Assembly (NCBI GenBank): GCA_963721405.1
Contig: CAVRJA010000006.1
Coordinates: 372,001-436,000, forward strand
Source of the DNA: JAFNAG01 sp963721405
GTDB lineage: Bacteria; Acidobacteriota; UBA6911
Direction: 5' to 3'
DNA length: 64,000 nucleotides
In this document: positions 45,109 through 55,536 of the stretch, one piece after another
Layout: each line of letters begins with the position of its first letter
How positions within the stretch are numbered: position 1 is the stretch's first letter
Notes under the pieces: generated by a model
What the model saw: only the letters and a program-made list of their open reading frames with translations
Told to the model about the DNA's origin: nothing
Database searches by the model: none
Position numbers and translations under genes: made by a program

Positions 45109-45140
45109 GGTGCGGGCTGAAGCCCGCGGCCACATGAAAA
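45109..45140 (+). repeat. REP-like element R2, copy
   Basis: GGTGCGGGCTGAAGCCCGCG then GCCACATGAAAA: the cleanest R2 copy, with a perfect GCGGGCT/AGCCCGC stem. Confidence 0.6.
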
Positions 45141-45422
45141 CTTCGACGTTTCCCGATCCCGATGTCTGTGCCCAGATCAAAGTTTCTGGTTTCAATCAAT
45201 GACGCGTGCTTCACAAGGGCTCTGTGTGGGATTTGACGGCGTTGCCTTGACCGCATTCGGCCGCTGCTGTACGGGAGGTTTTTTCCCTGCCGATGGGATT
45301 TAAATCGGTGTACGATGGCGTTCCTGCGTGCCCTGAAATGATGCCGGCTGACGACCTTCCGTTGGAATCAGGCGTGGCTCGAGCCGGTAGTAGGTCCGAT
45401 TGGCTTACGCTGGAGCAATGGA

Positions 45423-47855
45423 ATGGACACCTGGCTTCAGAACGTGCGGTACGCCTTTCGCATGATCCGGCGCAATCCGGGAGTGATTTCGGTGGTCGTG
45501 CTGGCGCTGGCGCTGGGAATCGGCGCGAACACCGCGATTTTCAGTGTGGTCAACGCAGTCCTCCTGCGCCCCTTGCCTTACAAAGAATCCGACCGGCTGG
45601 TTCAGATCTGGGGGCAGATGCTGGCCCGGAACATCCCTTATCATTTCGTGCCCTACGCCGATTTTGCGGAGTGGCGGGATCAAAGCCATTCCTTCGATTC
45701 CATGTCAGCCTACCGGCCCGTGGAGATGAACCTGACCAGGCACGGGGAACCCCGGAGGCTGAACTGCCTCCAGGTGAATGCGGCCTTCTTTTCCATGGTG
45801 GGCGTGCCGCTGCCGTACGGCAGGGGATTTGTGCCCGAGGAGGACAAGCCCGGGGCGCAACGCGTAGTCGTCATGAATCACCCATTCTGGCAAGAAGCCT
45901 TCGGTTCGGACCCGGGAGTCGTCGGCCGGCCGGTCACGCTCGACGGAAACAGCTACACGGTGGTGGGCGTGCTTCCCGCAGGATTCCAGTTCGGCGGCGC
46001 CGAACTGGACCTATACACGCCGCTGGCGGCCTCGCCAGTACGGAATGCACAGCCCCCGGCCCCCGGCGTAGGCGCTTTTGCGCGGCTGAAACCGGCCGTA
46101 ACGCTGAAGGCGGCGCAGACCGACATCGACACAATCAACGCGCGCCTGAATGCGCAATATCCGGCCGGCATCCCGCGGACCGCGCGTGTCTGGGGCATGC
46201 GTGAGTTCATGGTGCGCAACGTGCAGTTGAGCCTCTGGATTCTGGCAGGAGCGGTCGGGCTCGTGCTTCTGATCGCCTGCGCCAACATAGCCAACATTCT
46301 GCTTGCCCGTGCGGACGTGCGGCAGAAGGAAATGGCAATCCGGGCGGCCCTGGGCGCCGATCGCAGACATCTCGTCCTGCAGGTCCTGGGGGAGAGCGTG
46401 GTCCTCGGGTTGATCGGGGGCGCCGCAGGCGTCCTTCTGTCTTCGTGGGGTGTCAATGCTCTGATCAAGACAAGCGCAGGCAATTACCCGTTGTTGAGGA
46501 GCGCATCGGTTGACTCCGTCTCATTTGGCTTCGCGCTGCTGCTTTCCGTCATCACCGGCGTGATATTCGGGATCGTCCCGGCACTGACGATGTCGCGCCA
46601 GGGAACTTCCGCGGGAGTGCTGTACGGGGCGTTGAAGGAAGGGTCCTCCACCGTATCTGCCGGCCGGTCGAGCAACCGCATTCGCGCGCTCCTGGTTGTG
46701 TTTGAGGTCGCGCTCTCCCTGATGCTCTGCGTCGCCGCAGTCCAGCTGGTGCGCAGCTTCGTCCGTCTCCAGCACGTGGACCCGGGATTCGATGCCCGGG
46801 GCGTGCTGACAGCGGGGATCACACTGCCGCGGGAAGGATATAGTGCGGGTCCCAGGCGCCTGGCCCTTTACCAGGAGTTCCTGCAGAATCTCCGGCGCGC
46901 GCCGGAAGTGCAGGCCGCAGGCTTCGTCGATTATCTGCCGCTTTCCGGAAGCAACACGGGCATGGGATTCTATCCCGAGGGCCGGCCGATGCCGACACCG
47001 AATGAAGCGCAGATCGTCTGGCTTCGGTTCATGAGCGAAGATTACTTCCGGTCGATGTCCATTCCCCTGATTGCCGGGCGGCCGTTCACCGAGAAAGACA
47101 CGCCACCGGCTCCGCCGGTCGCAATCGTCAACCGGACCCTGGCAAGCCGCTACTGGGGGGGAGAAGACCCTCTCGGGAGGCGTTTCACGCTGAGCCCGCC
47201 AGGCGAGGGCGTGCCGGTTTTTACCATCGTGGGTGTCGCGGGCGATGTGCGCCACACGAACCTGATCCAGGAGCCGGATGCGGAACTGTTTCTGTGCTAC
47301 CGCCAGATTGTTCCCTCCCGGGTGATTCTCACGGTCCGCACCGGCGCCGATCCCGCACACCTGGCCGGGACCGTCCGCCAGGCGCTTGCGTCGGTAGACA
47401 AGAACCTGCCGATTGCGCGCTTTCAGACCATGCAGCAGATCCTGTCAAATTCCATCGCCCCCCAGCGCCTGACGATGCTGCTCCTCAGCATTTTTGCCGG
47501 CATTGCGCTCCTGCTGGCCATAGTGGGAATCTACGGTGTCATCTCTTATTCCGTTGCGCAACGGCGGCATGAAATCGGTATCCGCATAGCCCTGGGAGCG
47601 TCGAGACAAAGGGTGCTGTGGCTGGTAACAGGCCAGGCAATGGCCCTGGCGCTGGCAGGAGAATTCGTGGGCCTGGCAGGGACCTTCGCACTGCGGCGCC
47701 TGATCGGCAGCCAGCTCTACGGCTCCTCTGCCGTCGACCCGGTCATATTTGCGGCGGTGCCGATCGGCTTGGCCGTCGTGGCTCTCGCGGCTGCCTTGAT
47801 TCCGGCCAGGCGGGCCATGCAGGTGAGCCCGCTGATCGCCCTGCGGCACGAGTAG
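45423..47855 (+). CDS. ADOP-type ABC permease (MacB/FtsX-like)
   Basis: 810 residues with two repeats of a periplasmic MacB-like core plus FtsX membrane domain. The first helix (about 20-45) ends GIGANTAIFSVVNAVLLRPL, a hallmark of acidobacterial duplicated orphan permeases (ADOP). Membrane triplets are seen at about 270-400 and 690-800, the last with ISYSVAQRRHEIGIRIALGA. ATG 45423 has GGAGC just upstream. No ATPase gene is adjacent, as usual for the family. It lacks the N-terminal cytoplasmic prefix present in the paralogue at 59015. Substrate unknown; efflux or tripartite-pump function is inferred. Confidence 0.9.
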   Translation: MDTWLQNVRYAFRMIRRNPGVISVVVLALALGIGANTAIFSVVNAVLLRPLPYKESDRLVQIWGQMLARNIPYHFVPYADFAEWRDQSHSFDSMSAYRPVEMNLTRHGEPRRLNCLQVNAAFFSMVGVPLPYGRGFVPEEDKPGAQRVVVMNHPFWQEAFGSDPGVVGRPVTLDGNSYTVVGVLPAGFQFGGAELDLYTPLAASPVRNAQPPAPGVGAFARLKPAVTLKAAQTDIDTINARLNAQYPAGIPRTARVWGMREFMVRNVQLSLWILAGAVGLVLLIACANIANILLARADVRQKEMAIRAALGADRRHLVLQVLGESVVLGLIGGAAGVLLSSWGVNALIKTSAGNYPLLRSASVDSVSFGFALLLSVITGVIFGIVPALTMSRQGTSAGVLYGALKEGSSTVSAGRSSNRIRALLVVFEVALSLMLCVAAVQLVRSFVRLQHVDPGFDARGVLTAGITLPREGYSAGPRRLALYQEFLQNLRRAPEVQAAGFVDYLPLSGSNTGMGFYPEGRPMPTPNEAQIVWLRFMSEDYFRSMSIPLIAGRPFTEKDTPPAPPVAIVNRTLASRYWGGEDPLGRRFTLSPPGEGVPVFTIVGVAGDVRHTNLIQEPDAELFLCYRQIVPSRVILTVRTGADPAHLAGTVRQALASVDKNLPIARFQTMQQILSNSIAPQRLTMLLLSIFAGIALLLAIVGIYGVISYSVAQRRHEIGIRIALGASRQRVLWLVTGQAMALALAGEFVGLAGTFALRRLIGSQLYGSSAVDPVIFAAVPIGLAVVALAAALIPARRAMQVSPLIALRHE

Positions 47856-47944
47856 CCCGGAGGGAGCGTCTAATCGCTTGCCTTCGTCGATTTCTACTTT
47901 TCGAATAAAGGAGACCTGCAATTTTACGCAAGAGGGAAAGCCCG

Positions 47945-49198
47945 ATGAAAGAAACCGCACTGGAAAAATTCCTCCGCTATGCCAGGATCGACACGCAGTC
48001 CGCCGAGGATTCGGAGAGCTATCCGAGCACCGACAAGCAATGGGATCTCCTGAAGCTGCTCGCGGCCGAGCTGAAAGAGTTGGGACTGAGCGACGCCTCA
48101 ATCGACGAACACGGCTATGTCACCGCCACCGTGCCGTCCAATTTGCCGCCGCATCATCCTGCAAAAGGGCGGGTGCCCACGATCGGTTTCATTGCCCACG
48201 TCGACACGTCGCCATCCGCCAGCGGCAAGGACGTAAAGCCCCAGGTCTTCGAATACAAAGGTGGGGATATCCCTCTCCCGGGCGATGAATCCGTGGTGAT
48301 CCGGAAGTCCGAAAACCCGGAGTTGAACAAAAACATCGGCAAGACCATCGTGACGTCCGACGGGACGACCCTCCTGGGAGCCGATGACAAGGCCGGTGTC
48401 GCCATCGTCATGACCGCCGCCCAGACGCTTCTGGCCGACGCTTCGATCCCGCACGGGGACATTCGCATCTGCTTTACGCCGGACGAGGAGGTGGGGACCG
48501 GGACCAAGTATTTCGACATCTCCAAGTTTGGCGCTGCCTTCGCGTACACGGTCGACGGCGACAGGCCGGGCGAATTGAACAAGGAAACTTTCAGCGCGAA
48601 CCAGGCGGTCATTACGGTTCACGGTCGGAATATCCATCCCGGCACCGCAAAAGGGATCATGATCAACTCGATCCGGGCCATGGGCGATATCATCGTACGG
48701 ATGCCGAAGGATATCTCGCCGGAGAACACCGAGGGGTACGAGCCGTACATTCACCCACACGTCCTGGAAGGTGCGGAGGCCAGATCGACGCTGAAAATAC
48801 TGCTGCGCGATTTCAACACACCGGGCCTGGAGGTGCTCAAGAACAAGCTCGAAGCCATCGTGGCGGAAGTGCAGGAACTTCATCCGAAGACCCGGATCGA
48901 GCTGAAGATCATCGAGCAATACCGGAACATGAAGGACTACATGGGCACGGACACCCGCGTCCTCGACTGCATGTGGGAGGCCGCGGCGCGCGCCGGGCTG
49001 GAGCCCGTGTGGAAGCCGATCCGGGGCGGCACGGACGGCTCGCGATTGACGGAACGGGGCCTGCCATGCCCGAACATTTTCACCGGCGGGCAGAACTTCC
49101 ACGGCCCCACCGAATGGCTTTCGGTCTACGGCATGGAAAAATCTTTGGAGACGGTCGTTAATATCGCCCGCATCTGGGTGGAGAAGTCCTCCGCCTGA
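47945..49198 (+). CDS. pepT: Peptidase T (tripeptide aminopeptidase, M20)
   Basis: 417 residues, the normal length. Dizinc M20 peptidase removing the N-terminal residue of tripeptides in the cytoplasm. Metal ligands are visible: FIAHVDTSP, LLGADDKAGV, the catalytic CFTPDEEVG, and the late HGPTEWL histidine. No signal peptide. It follows the ADOP permease by 90 bp on the same strand but a functional link is not evident. A CACGAAT dyad follows the stop. Confidence 0.95.
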   Translation: MKETALEKFLRYARIDTQSAEDSESYPSTDKQWDLLKLLAAELKELGLSDASIDEHGYVTATVPSNLPPHHPAKGRVPTIGFIAHVDTSPSASGKDVKPQVFEYKGGDIPLPGDESVVIRKSENPELNKNIGKTIVTSDGTTLLGADDKAGVAIVMTAAQTLLADASIPHGDIRICFTPDEEVGTGTKYFDISKFGAAFAYTVDGDRPGELNKETFSANQAVITVHGRNIHPGTAKGIMINSIRAMGDIIVRMPKDISPENTEGYEPYIHPHVLEGAEARSTLKILLRDFNTPGLEVLKNKLEAIVAEVQELHPKTRIELKIIEQYRNMKDYMGTDTRVLDCMWEAAARAGLEPVWKPIRGGTDGSRLTERGLPCPNIFTGGQNFHGPTEWLSVYGMEKSLETVVNIARIWVEKSSA

Positions 49199-49206
49199 AA
49201 ACCAGC

Positions 49207-49262
49207 CACGAATTAACACGAACTATCACGAACCCTTTCGGGCGTCGTTCATGATAATTCGT
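49207..49262 (+). repeat. CACGAAT-type dyad after pepT
   Basis: CACGAATTAACACGAACTAT and CACGAAC (49207-49233), then the inverted arm GTTCATGATAATTCGT (49247-49262). A single-arm relative lies at 5731-5750. Confidence 0.5.
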
Positions 49263-49310
49263 AACCCTGTTCAATTCCATCCTCGCGAGAGAGCGTTTGG
49301 GGAGTGATTG

Positions 49311-50828
49311 ATGCCGTCGAAAATCGGTTTTGACAATGACAAGTATCTCGAGGAGCAGAGCGCAGCTATATTGAAGCGCGTCGAGCGCTTCGACCACAAG
49401 CTGTACCTGGAATTCGGAGGCAAGCTGCTCTGGGATTATCACGCCGCGCGGGTCCTGCCGGGTTTCGACCCTAACGTCAAAATGCGCCTCCTCAAACAGC
49501 TTCGGGATCAGGTGGACGTCATTTTGTGCATTTATGCCGGGGACATCGAGCGCAAGAAAATTCGAGCCGATTTCGGCATCACCTACGACTCCGATGCGCT
49601 GAAACTCATCGATGACCTGGGCGAATGGGGCATTTTGGTGCGCGGCGTGGTGATCACCCGTTATAGCGGGCAGCCGACCGCCACGATCTTCAAGAACAAG
49701 CTCGAACGGCGCGGCATCCGGGTCTATACCCACCAGTTTACGAAGGGTTATCCAACGAACATCGATCTGGTCGTAAGCGAGGAAGGTTACGGCGCCAACG
49801 AGTACATCCCCACGGACAAGCCGATTGTGGTGGTTACCGGCCCCGGTCCGGGAAGCGGCAAACTCGCCACCTGCCTGACCCTCCTGTACCACGACTGGCG
49901 GCGAGGGGTGGCGGCCGGATACGCTAAATTCGAGACCTTTCCGATCTGGAACCTTCCCCTGAAGCACCCGGTGAATGTGGCTTACGAGGCGGCCACCGCG
50001 GACCTCCGGGACTTCAACATCATCGATCCTTTTCACCTGGAAGCCTATGGGGAAAAGGCGATCAACTACAATCGCGACGTGGATGCCTTCCCGCTGGTGC
50101 GCCGGATCGTCGAGAAGATCACGGGGCAAGCCTCGTTCTACAAGTCGCCCACCGATATGGGAGTCAACCGCGCCGGCTTCGGCATTTTTGACGACGACGC
50201 CGTGCAGGCCGCTGCCAGGCAGGAGGTAATCCGGCGCAACTTCCGGTATTCCTGCGAGTATGCCATGGGGCTGTGCGACCAGGAAACGGTCGAGCGCTCC
50301 TGCCTGCTGATGGAAGAAATGGGCGCCGGTCCCGAAGACCGTCCGGTGGTGATTCCTGCACGCCGGGCGTCGGAGCGAGGGCGGGAAAAGGGCAAAGGCA
50401 ACGAGGGGATTTACTGTGGCGCGGCCCTCGAACTTCCGGACGGGAAAATCGTGACCGGCGAGAACTCCGTCCTGCTGCACGCGGCCTCGGCCCTGGTCCT
50501 CAATGCCGCCAAGGAGCTTGCCGGCATCCCGGACGCGCTGCCGCTGCTTCCCGCCACCATCACGCAGACACTGACCCACTTCAAGAGGGATGTCTTGCGC
50601 GGGCGGATGATGAGCCTGGATCTCGAGGAGACGCTCATCGCCCTGTGCATCAGCGCGCTTTCGAATCCGGCCGCTCAGGCCGCCGTGGAGCAGCTCCCGA
50701 AGCTGCGCAGCTGCGAAGTTCACATGACGCACATCCCGACACCCGGCGATGACGCCGGGTTGCGTAAGCTGGGCGTCAATCTGACGACGGACACTGATTT
50801 TGCCACCCGCAGCCTGTTCGTGAAGTGA
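49311..50828 (+). CDS. DUF1846 family protein
   Basis: 505 residues; ATG 49311 with GGGGAG seven bases upstream (an adjacent TTG at 49308 is in frame). The family starts FDNDKYLEEQSAAILKRV and LYLEFGGKLL..DYHAARVLPG, with a Rossmann-like nucleotide-binding segment VVVTGPGPGSGKLATCL near 180. It is a conserved cytoplasmic protein of unresolved biochemical role. The length is the family norm. Its 3' end converges on the dehydrogenase gene with 18 bp between them, too short for separate terminators. Confidence 0.88.
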   Translation: MPSKIGFDNDKYLEEQSAAILKRVERFDHKLYLEFGGKLLWDYHAARVLPGFDPNVKMRLLKQLRDQVDVILCIYAGDIERKKIRADFGITYDSDALKLIDDLGEWGILVRGVVITRYSGQPTATIFKNKLERRGIRVYTHQFTKGYPTNIDLVVSEEGYGANEYIPTDKPIVVVTGPGPGSGKLATCLTLLYHDWRRGVAAGYAKFETFPIWNLPLKHPVNVAYEAATADLRDFNIIDPFHLEAYGEKAINYNRDVDAFPLVRRIVEKITGQASFYKSPTDMGVNRAGFGIFDDDAVQAAARQEVIRRNFRYSCEYAMGLCDQETVERSCLLMEEMGAGPEDRPVVIPARRASERGREKGKGNEGIYCGAALELPDGKIVTGENSVLLHAASALVLNAAKELAGIPDALPLLPATITQTLTHFKRDVLRGRMMSLDLEETLIALCISALSNPAAQAAVEQLPKLRSCEVHMTHIPTPGDDAGLRKLGVNLTTDTDFATRSLFVK

Positions 50829-50846
50829 CCCGTGGCTGAACCAATC

Positions 50847-52517
50847 TCAACGTCGCCGCGCTCGGGGCTTTGGTTTTTCTTTTTTCGAGCGCACTTCTTC
50901 CTTGATACGCTGGATGTGGCCACGTCCCAGGGCTTTCACCTCGCACCCCAGCTCGAAGTACCGCCTGATTGCGGCGTCGCTGAGAATGCCGAAACAGTCG
51001 ACGATGGCGAGCGGGCGGCCCGCCCACTTCACAACGCGGGACGGATCGAGCTTGCGGTATTGTTCGTGAGGCACGGCGAGGATGAGCGCCTCGGCGCCCC
51101 GCAAGGCCTTATGCAGGTCTTTCTGAACGCGCAGGTTGTGGAGGTGCCCCTGGTTGCGGAAGAAACGCGCCCATGACAGGCCGGGCGCCGGGTAGGTGTC
51201 CTGGCTTTCAAACTCGTACCAGTGGTCGACGTAGGGATCGTGAACGCGCATTTCCGCGCCCATCTCGGTGAGCTTGCGCACGACGATTTCCGAGCCGCTG
51301 TAGCGGGTGTCTCCCACATCCTGGCGATAACTGGCGCCGCAGAGCAGGATGTCGGCGCCGGCGATGTACCGGCCCATGTTGCGCAACGCATCGCGGGTCA
51401 ACTCGGCCGCATGCAATCCGCGCGTGTCGTTGACGTCGATCGCGGTCGGGGTGATCCTGAATACCTGGTCCTGGTCTTCAAAACCGAGGATGTGCTTGTA
51501 GGCCCAGTAGCCGAGTCCCCCGTCCTTGGGCAGGCAGTAACCGCCGATGCCCGGCCCCGGAAAAATGATGTTGCTGTGCGTGGGACGCATCCGGATGGCC
51601 CGGATGACCTTGATCAGGTCGACGCCGTTGCGTTCCGCGAAGATGCTCCACTCATCGAGGAATGCCAGGGTCGTGGCGCGATAGGAGTTCTCGACGATTT
51701 TGGTGGTTTCCGACTCGATCGGGCGGTCCATCACCGTGAGCGGGAACTCGCGCGTGTTGAGCACCTCGCGCAGGAATTTCTCCACGCGCTTGCGCGCCTC
51801 GGGGTTGCACCCGCTGCACACGCGCCAGAAGTCGCGGATGCTGGAGACGTATTCCCTGCCGGGCATGACGCGCTCGAAACTGTGGGCGAGCAGCGGTTCG
51901 GATTGGATCCTGCGCGCCGCGAATGCCTTCTTGAGAATCGGCCAGGCGACAAACTCCGTCGTGCCCGGAGCGACCGTAGTTTCGATCAGGACCAGACAGT
52001 GCGAAGCGATTCTCTCGCCGATAGTGCGCATCGTCGCCTCGAGCGCATTCATTTCGGTCTGCCCCGTGCGCATGTTGCCGAGCGAGTTCTTGAGATAGTC
52101 GCACTGGACATCCACGACAACGACATCGGCAAGCCCCAGGCAATCGCTGTTGTAGGTGGCGGTCAGGGTCTTCTTTTCCAGGACACAGCGCGCGATCATG
52201 GGATCCACTTCTGGATCCTCGGCCTTGACCGGCGACTGGCCTCGATTCAGCATCGGTATCTTCCAGTAGCTCCTCGTAGAAGGCCTCTGGCATCCGATCA
52301 CAAATTTCTTCGGTCGCCCCTTCGGGCTGGCGGTGTCGGCGATGATCGCGGCCATAACGGCCCCGACAAAGCCGACTCCCATCACCACGACTACTTCTTT
52401 CCCCTCTTTTCGGGCCTTGGCGGCCAGATCCTGCAAGCGGCGCAGTTCGGCGGGATACTCCGCTGTGGCGGGCAGTTGAAACTCCTCACCGGACGGGCTC
52501 AGCGAGATTTCGGGCAT
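50847..52517 (-). CDS. Nucleotide-sugar dehydrogenase (UDP-glucose/GDP-mannose type)
   Basis: 556 residues from ATG 52517 (GGAGGAA upstream); the frame extends 14 residues further. NAD-dependent four-electron oxidation of a sugar nucleotide to the uronate. The Rossmann start VVVVMGVGFVGAVMAAI lies near residue 45 instead of 5, so this protein has a leading extension of about 40 residues. The catalytic cysteine is in GPGIGGYCLPKDGG; the C-terminal domain has GASYRQDVGDTRYSGSEIVV. The second domain's DxR-like LETTVAPGTTEF is present (as IETTVAPGTTEF). It is likely for exopolysaccharide precursor synthesis; no glycosyltransferase cluster is near. Confidence 0.9.
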   Translation of the reverse strand: MPEISLSPSGEEFQLPATAEYPAELRRLQDLAAKARKEGKEVVVVMGVGFVGAVMAAIIADTASPKGRPKKFVIGCQRPSTRSYWKIPMLNRGQSPVKAEDPEVDPMIARCVLEKKTLTATYNSDCLGLADVVVVDVQCDYLKNSLGNMRTGQTEMNALEATMRTIGERIASHCLVLIETTVAPGTTEFVAWPILKKAFAARRIQSEPLLAHSFERVMPGREYVSSIRDFWRVCSGCNPEARKRVEKFLREVLNTREFPLTVMDRPIESETTKIVENSYRATTLAFLDEWSIFAERNGVDLIKVIRAIRMRPTHSNIIFPGPGIGGYCLPKDGGLGYWAYKHILGFEDQDQVFRITPTAIDVNDTRGLHAAELTRDALRNMGRYIAGADILLCGASYRQDVGDTRYSGSEIVVRKLTEMGAEMRVHDPYVDHWYEFESQDTYPAPGLSWARFFRNQGHLHNLRVQKDLHKALRGAEALILAVPHEQYRKLDPSRVVKWAGRPLAIVDCFGILSDAAIRRYFELGCEVKALGRGHIQRIKEEVRSKKEKPKPRARRR

Positions 52518-52725
52518 TTGGCTATTCCTCCGATTCCAGATAGACTTCCGGGCACCCAAGGATTGTGCGAGTCACAGACTAGAGCAACCGTGCCGCCGCG
52601 TCAAATGCTGTTCGCCGTTAAATCTGTTTCTGCTGTGATTTCGGGTCACTTCCGCTCCAACCAATGCTATCCTCATCCCGGTTGACAACGGAATGGATCA
52701 CCGCTTTTTATTGGAGGATTCACCC

Positions 52726-55383
52726 ATGAATCGGAGGAGCCTCTTCCTCGTCTTAAGCATCGGTTTGTTCGTCCTGACAGTCCTGGCGCAGCAGGCGCCG
52801 GCGCCATCATTCAACGAAACTCTCTTGAACGGGCTCCCATACCGCAACATGGGGCCATACCGGGCGGGCGCCTGGTGCGTGGGAGTCGCGATCCCGGAAA
52901 CGCCTCCCGAGGCCCATCGCAACACCATATATGCCGCGATGCGTACGGGCGGCGTCTGGAAATCATCCAACGGCGGCGTGACTTTCGATCCGATCATGGA
53001 CAGCCAGCAGATCTACTCCATGGGCGCCATCGCCGTCGCGCCGTCCAATGAGAACGTGGTCTGGGTGGGGACCGGCGACAATTCGGCGACCCGCAGCGCC
53101 TATTGGGGCGACGGTGTCTACAAGTCCACCGACGGCGGCAAGACGTGGCAGAACATGGGTCTGAAGGACACGCAGCACATCGCGCGCATTGTGATCCATC
53201 CGACTCGCCCGGACACGGTCTACGTGGCCGCGCTGGGACACCTGGCGACCCGGAACACCGAGCGGGGAGTTTTCAAGACCACCGACGGCGGCAAGTCCTG
53301 GAAGAAGGTCCTCTACGTCAATGACCGGACAGGCGCTGTCGACCTGGTGCTGGACCGGCGCAACCCGGAAGTCCTGTATGCGGCGACGTACGAACATGAA
53401 CGGCTGGCCTGGGTGATCAACGACGGCGGCCCCGGAACGGGCATTTACAAGACCCTCGACGGCGGCGCCACCTGGACCGAGCTGCTCAACGGCCTGCCGA
53501 AAGGCCCCATGGGGCGTATCGGCATCGACATCTGCCGCAGCCGGCCCGACGTTCTGTATGCCGTGTACGACAACCACAACATGCGGCCCAACCCGCGAAA
53601 TGCCACGGACACCATCAACGGCCAGGTGTATCGCACCGACGACGCGGGCGCGTCCTGGCGCAGGGTGAATCCCGACGAGGTGGACGTCAGCGGCAAGGCC
53701 GGCTATTCGTTCAACCAGCTCGTTGTGGACCCGAACAACCCTGACCGCATTTGGATAACGGGATCGAGTTTTAACTCCTCCGCCGACAGCGGCAAGACCT
53801 GGGGCGGCCGAGGCGGGCCGCGCGTGTTCGGGCGCGCCTTCGGCGATTTTCGCTCGCTGTGGGTCGATCCTGAGGATTCGGACCGCATGATTGCGACCTC
53901 CGACGGAGGCGTCTTCCAGTCGTTCGACGGCGGCCGGACCTGCGAGCACTATCAGACGGTCCGGGGCGGCGAGGTTTACGCTCTGGGTGTCGATATGGAC
54001 ACGCCTTACAACATCTACGCCGGCCTGCAGGATCACGAGAGCTGGAAGGGTCCCAGCAATGGCTGGGCCGGGAACATCGGCATCGACGACTGGGTGACGG
54101 TCGGCACCGGCGACGGCATGTACAACCAGGTGGATCCGACCGACAGCCGCTGGGTCTACAACACGCAGGAGTTCGGTTCGCTCAGCCGCTATGATCAGAA
54201 GACTCACGAACGGATCAGAATCGCCCCTCCAAAGACACCGGGCAAAAGTGATCGCGTCAATTGGATCGCGCCTTTCATACTCTCGCCTCACAATCCCAGG
54301 ACGCTGTATGCGGGCGCACAGATCCTCTACAAATCGACCGATCGCGGCGATCACTGGCAGGAGATCAGCCCGGATCTGACCAATAACGACCCGGCCAGGA
54401 TCAACAAAAGCGCCGCCGGCAGCTCCATCGTGTATTGCGACATCAGCACGATTTCGGAATCGCCCGTCACGGCCGGAGTCATCTGGGTAGGCACGGACGA
54501 CGGCAGGGTGTGGGTGACAAGAGATGACGGTCAGGCCTGGACCGACGTCACCAAAACCGTTGCGGCTGCGGGCGGGCCGGAAGACGTTTGGGTCAGCCGC
54601 GTGTACGCATCGCGCTTTGCCGCGGGAACGGCCTACGTCGCCAAGACCGGCAGGCGCCAGGACATCTTCAAACCATACCTGTTCAGGACCACCGATTTCG
54701 GGGCCACATGGAAGAATATCTCCGGCAACCTGCCTCAGTGGCCGGTCAACGTGATCGTCGAGGACACCCAGAAGGATTCGGTGCTGTTTGCCGGCACCGA
54801 CATCGGCATCTATGTCTCGATGGACGGCGGCGCGCGCTGGGTGACGCTCAAAAACAACATGGCGCCGGCGCCGGTCACCGACATGGTCATTCACCCGCGC
54901 GAGCAGGACCTGGTGGCGGGAACTTACGGCCGCGGTGTCTGGGTCGTGGACATCGCGCCGATTCGCGAAATGACCGACGAGAACCTGGGCAGGAACGCCT
55001 ACCTGTTCGCGGTCAAACCGAAACCGATCCGCCGCGACGGCGCGCAGGGCAATTACCGGCTCCTGGGCGACACATTCCCGAGCACGCCGAACGAGCCGAA
55101 CGGATTGCTCATCTATTACTATCTGAAAGCCGATGCCGCACAACCGGTGTCGGTTAGTGTCGCCGATCAGAACGGCAAAGTCGTCCGGACGCTGCCGGGC
55201 TCGCAGAAAGCGGGAATCAACCGCGTGGCTTCGGAGGGCGGAGGCGGGTTCGGCGGTGGCGGCGGGCGCGGTGGTCAGCCCCGCGCTGCCATGCCGCCGG
55301 GCGAGTACATCGTCACACTGCAGGTCGGGGAGACCAAACTGACCCAGAATGCCCGGATACTGCCGACCCCGGAATTCCGATAG
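52726..55383 (+). CDS. Secreted BNR/sortilin-like propeller protein
   Basis: 885 residues from ATG 52726 (TTGGAGGA upstream). After a signal peptide (LFLVLSIGLFVLTVLAQQ) come many BNR/Asp-box blades: STDGGKTW, TTDGGKSW, TLDGGATW, SFDGGRTC, STDRGDHW, TTDFGATW and SMDGGARW, forming a VPS10/sortilin-type multi-bladed propeller. A Gly-rich linker (GGGGFGGGGGRGGQ region) precedes a short C-terminal domain (EYIVTLQVGETKLTQ) similar to the ends of outer-membrane secretion-associated proteins. Glycosidase activity cannot be assumed. It is extracellular or periplasmic, and single. Confidence 0.88.
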   Translation: MNRRSLFLVLSIGLFVLTVLAQQAPAPSFNETLLNGLPYRNMGPYRAGAWCVGVAIPETPPEAHRNTIYAAMRTGGVWKSSNGGVTFDPIMDSQQIYSMGAIAVAPSNENVVWVGTGDNSATRSAYWGDGVYKSTDGGKTWQNMGLKDTQHIARIVIHPTRPDTVYVAALGHLATRNTERGVFKTTDGGKSWKKVLYVNDRTGAVDLVLDRRNPEVLYAATYEHERLAWVINDGGPGTGIYKTLDGGATWTELLNGLPKGPMGRIGIDICRSRPDVLYAVYDNHNMRPNPRNATDTINGQVYRTDDAGASWRRVNPDEVDVSGKAGYSFNQLVVDPNNPDRIWITGSSFNSSADSGKTWGGRGGPRVFGRAFGDFRSLWVDPEDSDRMIATSDGGVFQSFDGGRTCEHYQTVRGGEVYALGVDMDTPYNIYAGLQDHESWKGPSNGWAGNIGIDDWVTVGTGDGMYNQVDPTDSRWVYNTQEFGSLSRYDQKTHERIRIAPPKTPGKSDRVNWIAPFILSPHNPRTLYAGAQILYKSTDRGDHWQEISPDLTNNDPARINKSAAGSSIVYCDISTISESPVTAGVIWVGTDDGRVWVTRDDGQAWTDVTKTVAAAGGPEDVWVSRVYASRFAAGTAYVAKTGRRQDIFKPYLFRTTDFGATWKNISGNLPQWPVNVIVEDTQKDSVLFAGTDIGIYVSMDGGARWVTLKNNMAPAPVTDMVIHPREQDLVAGTYGRGVWVVDIAPIREMTDENLGRNAYLFAVKPKPIRRDGAQGNYRLLGDTFPSTPNEPNGLLIYYYLKADAAQPVSVSVADQNGKVVRTLPGSQKAGINRVASEGGGGFGGGGGRGGQPRAAMPPGEYIVTLQVGETKLTQNARILPTPEFR

Positions 55384-55399
55384 GCCTCGAGATCTAATT

Positions 55400-55496
55400 G
55401 GACCTGGACCTGGACGGTGACGCTGCATAGTTGCATCATAGGAAGTCGTCCAGGACCAGGTCCAGGTCTACGTCCAGGTCCATGTCCAAGTCTAAG
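55400..55496 (+). repeat. GGACCT hexamer dyad
   Basis: GGACCTGGACCTGGAC (55400-55415) and an inverted arm of CCAGGTC/CCAGGAC units (55447-55496) with about 30 bases between. It lies between the converging propeller and LOG-family genes. Same unit as 6452 and 29829. Confidence 0.6.
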
Positions 55497-55536
55497 CCCT
55501 GGAGAGGGAGTCGCAGATAATCAACGCCAAAGGGGA

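Noticed and set aside
52963..55428. An 821-codon minus-strand frame
   Set aside because: Shadow of the BNR propeller gene, whose repeats and signal peptide are clear.
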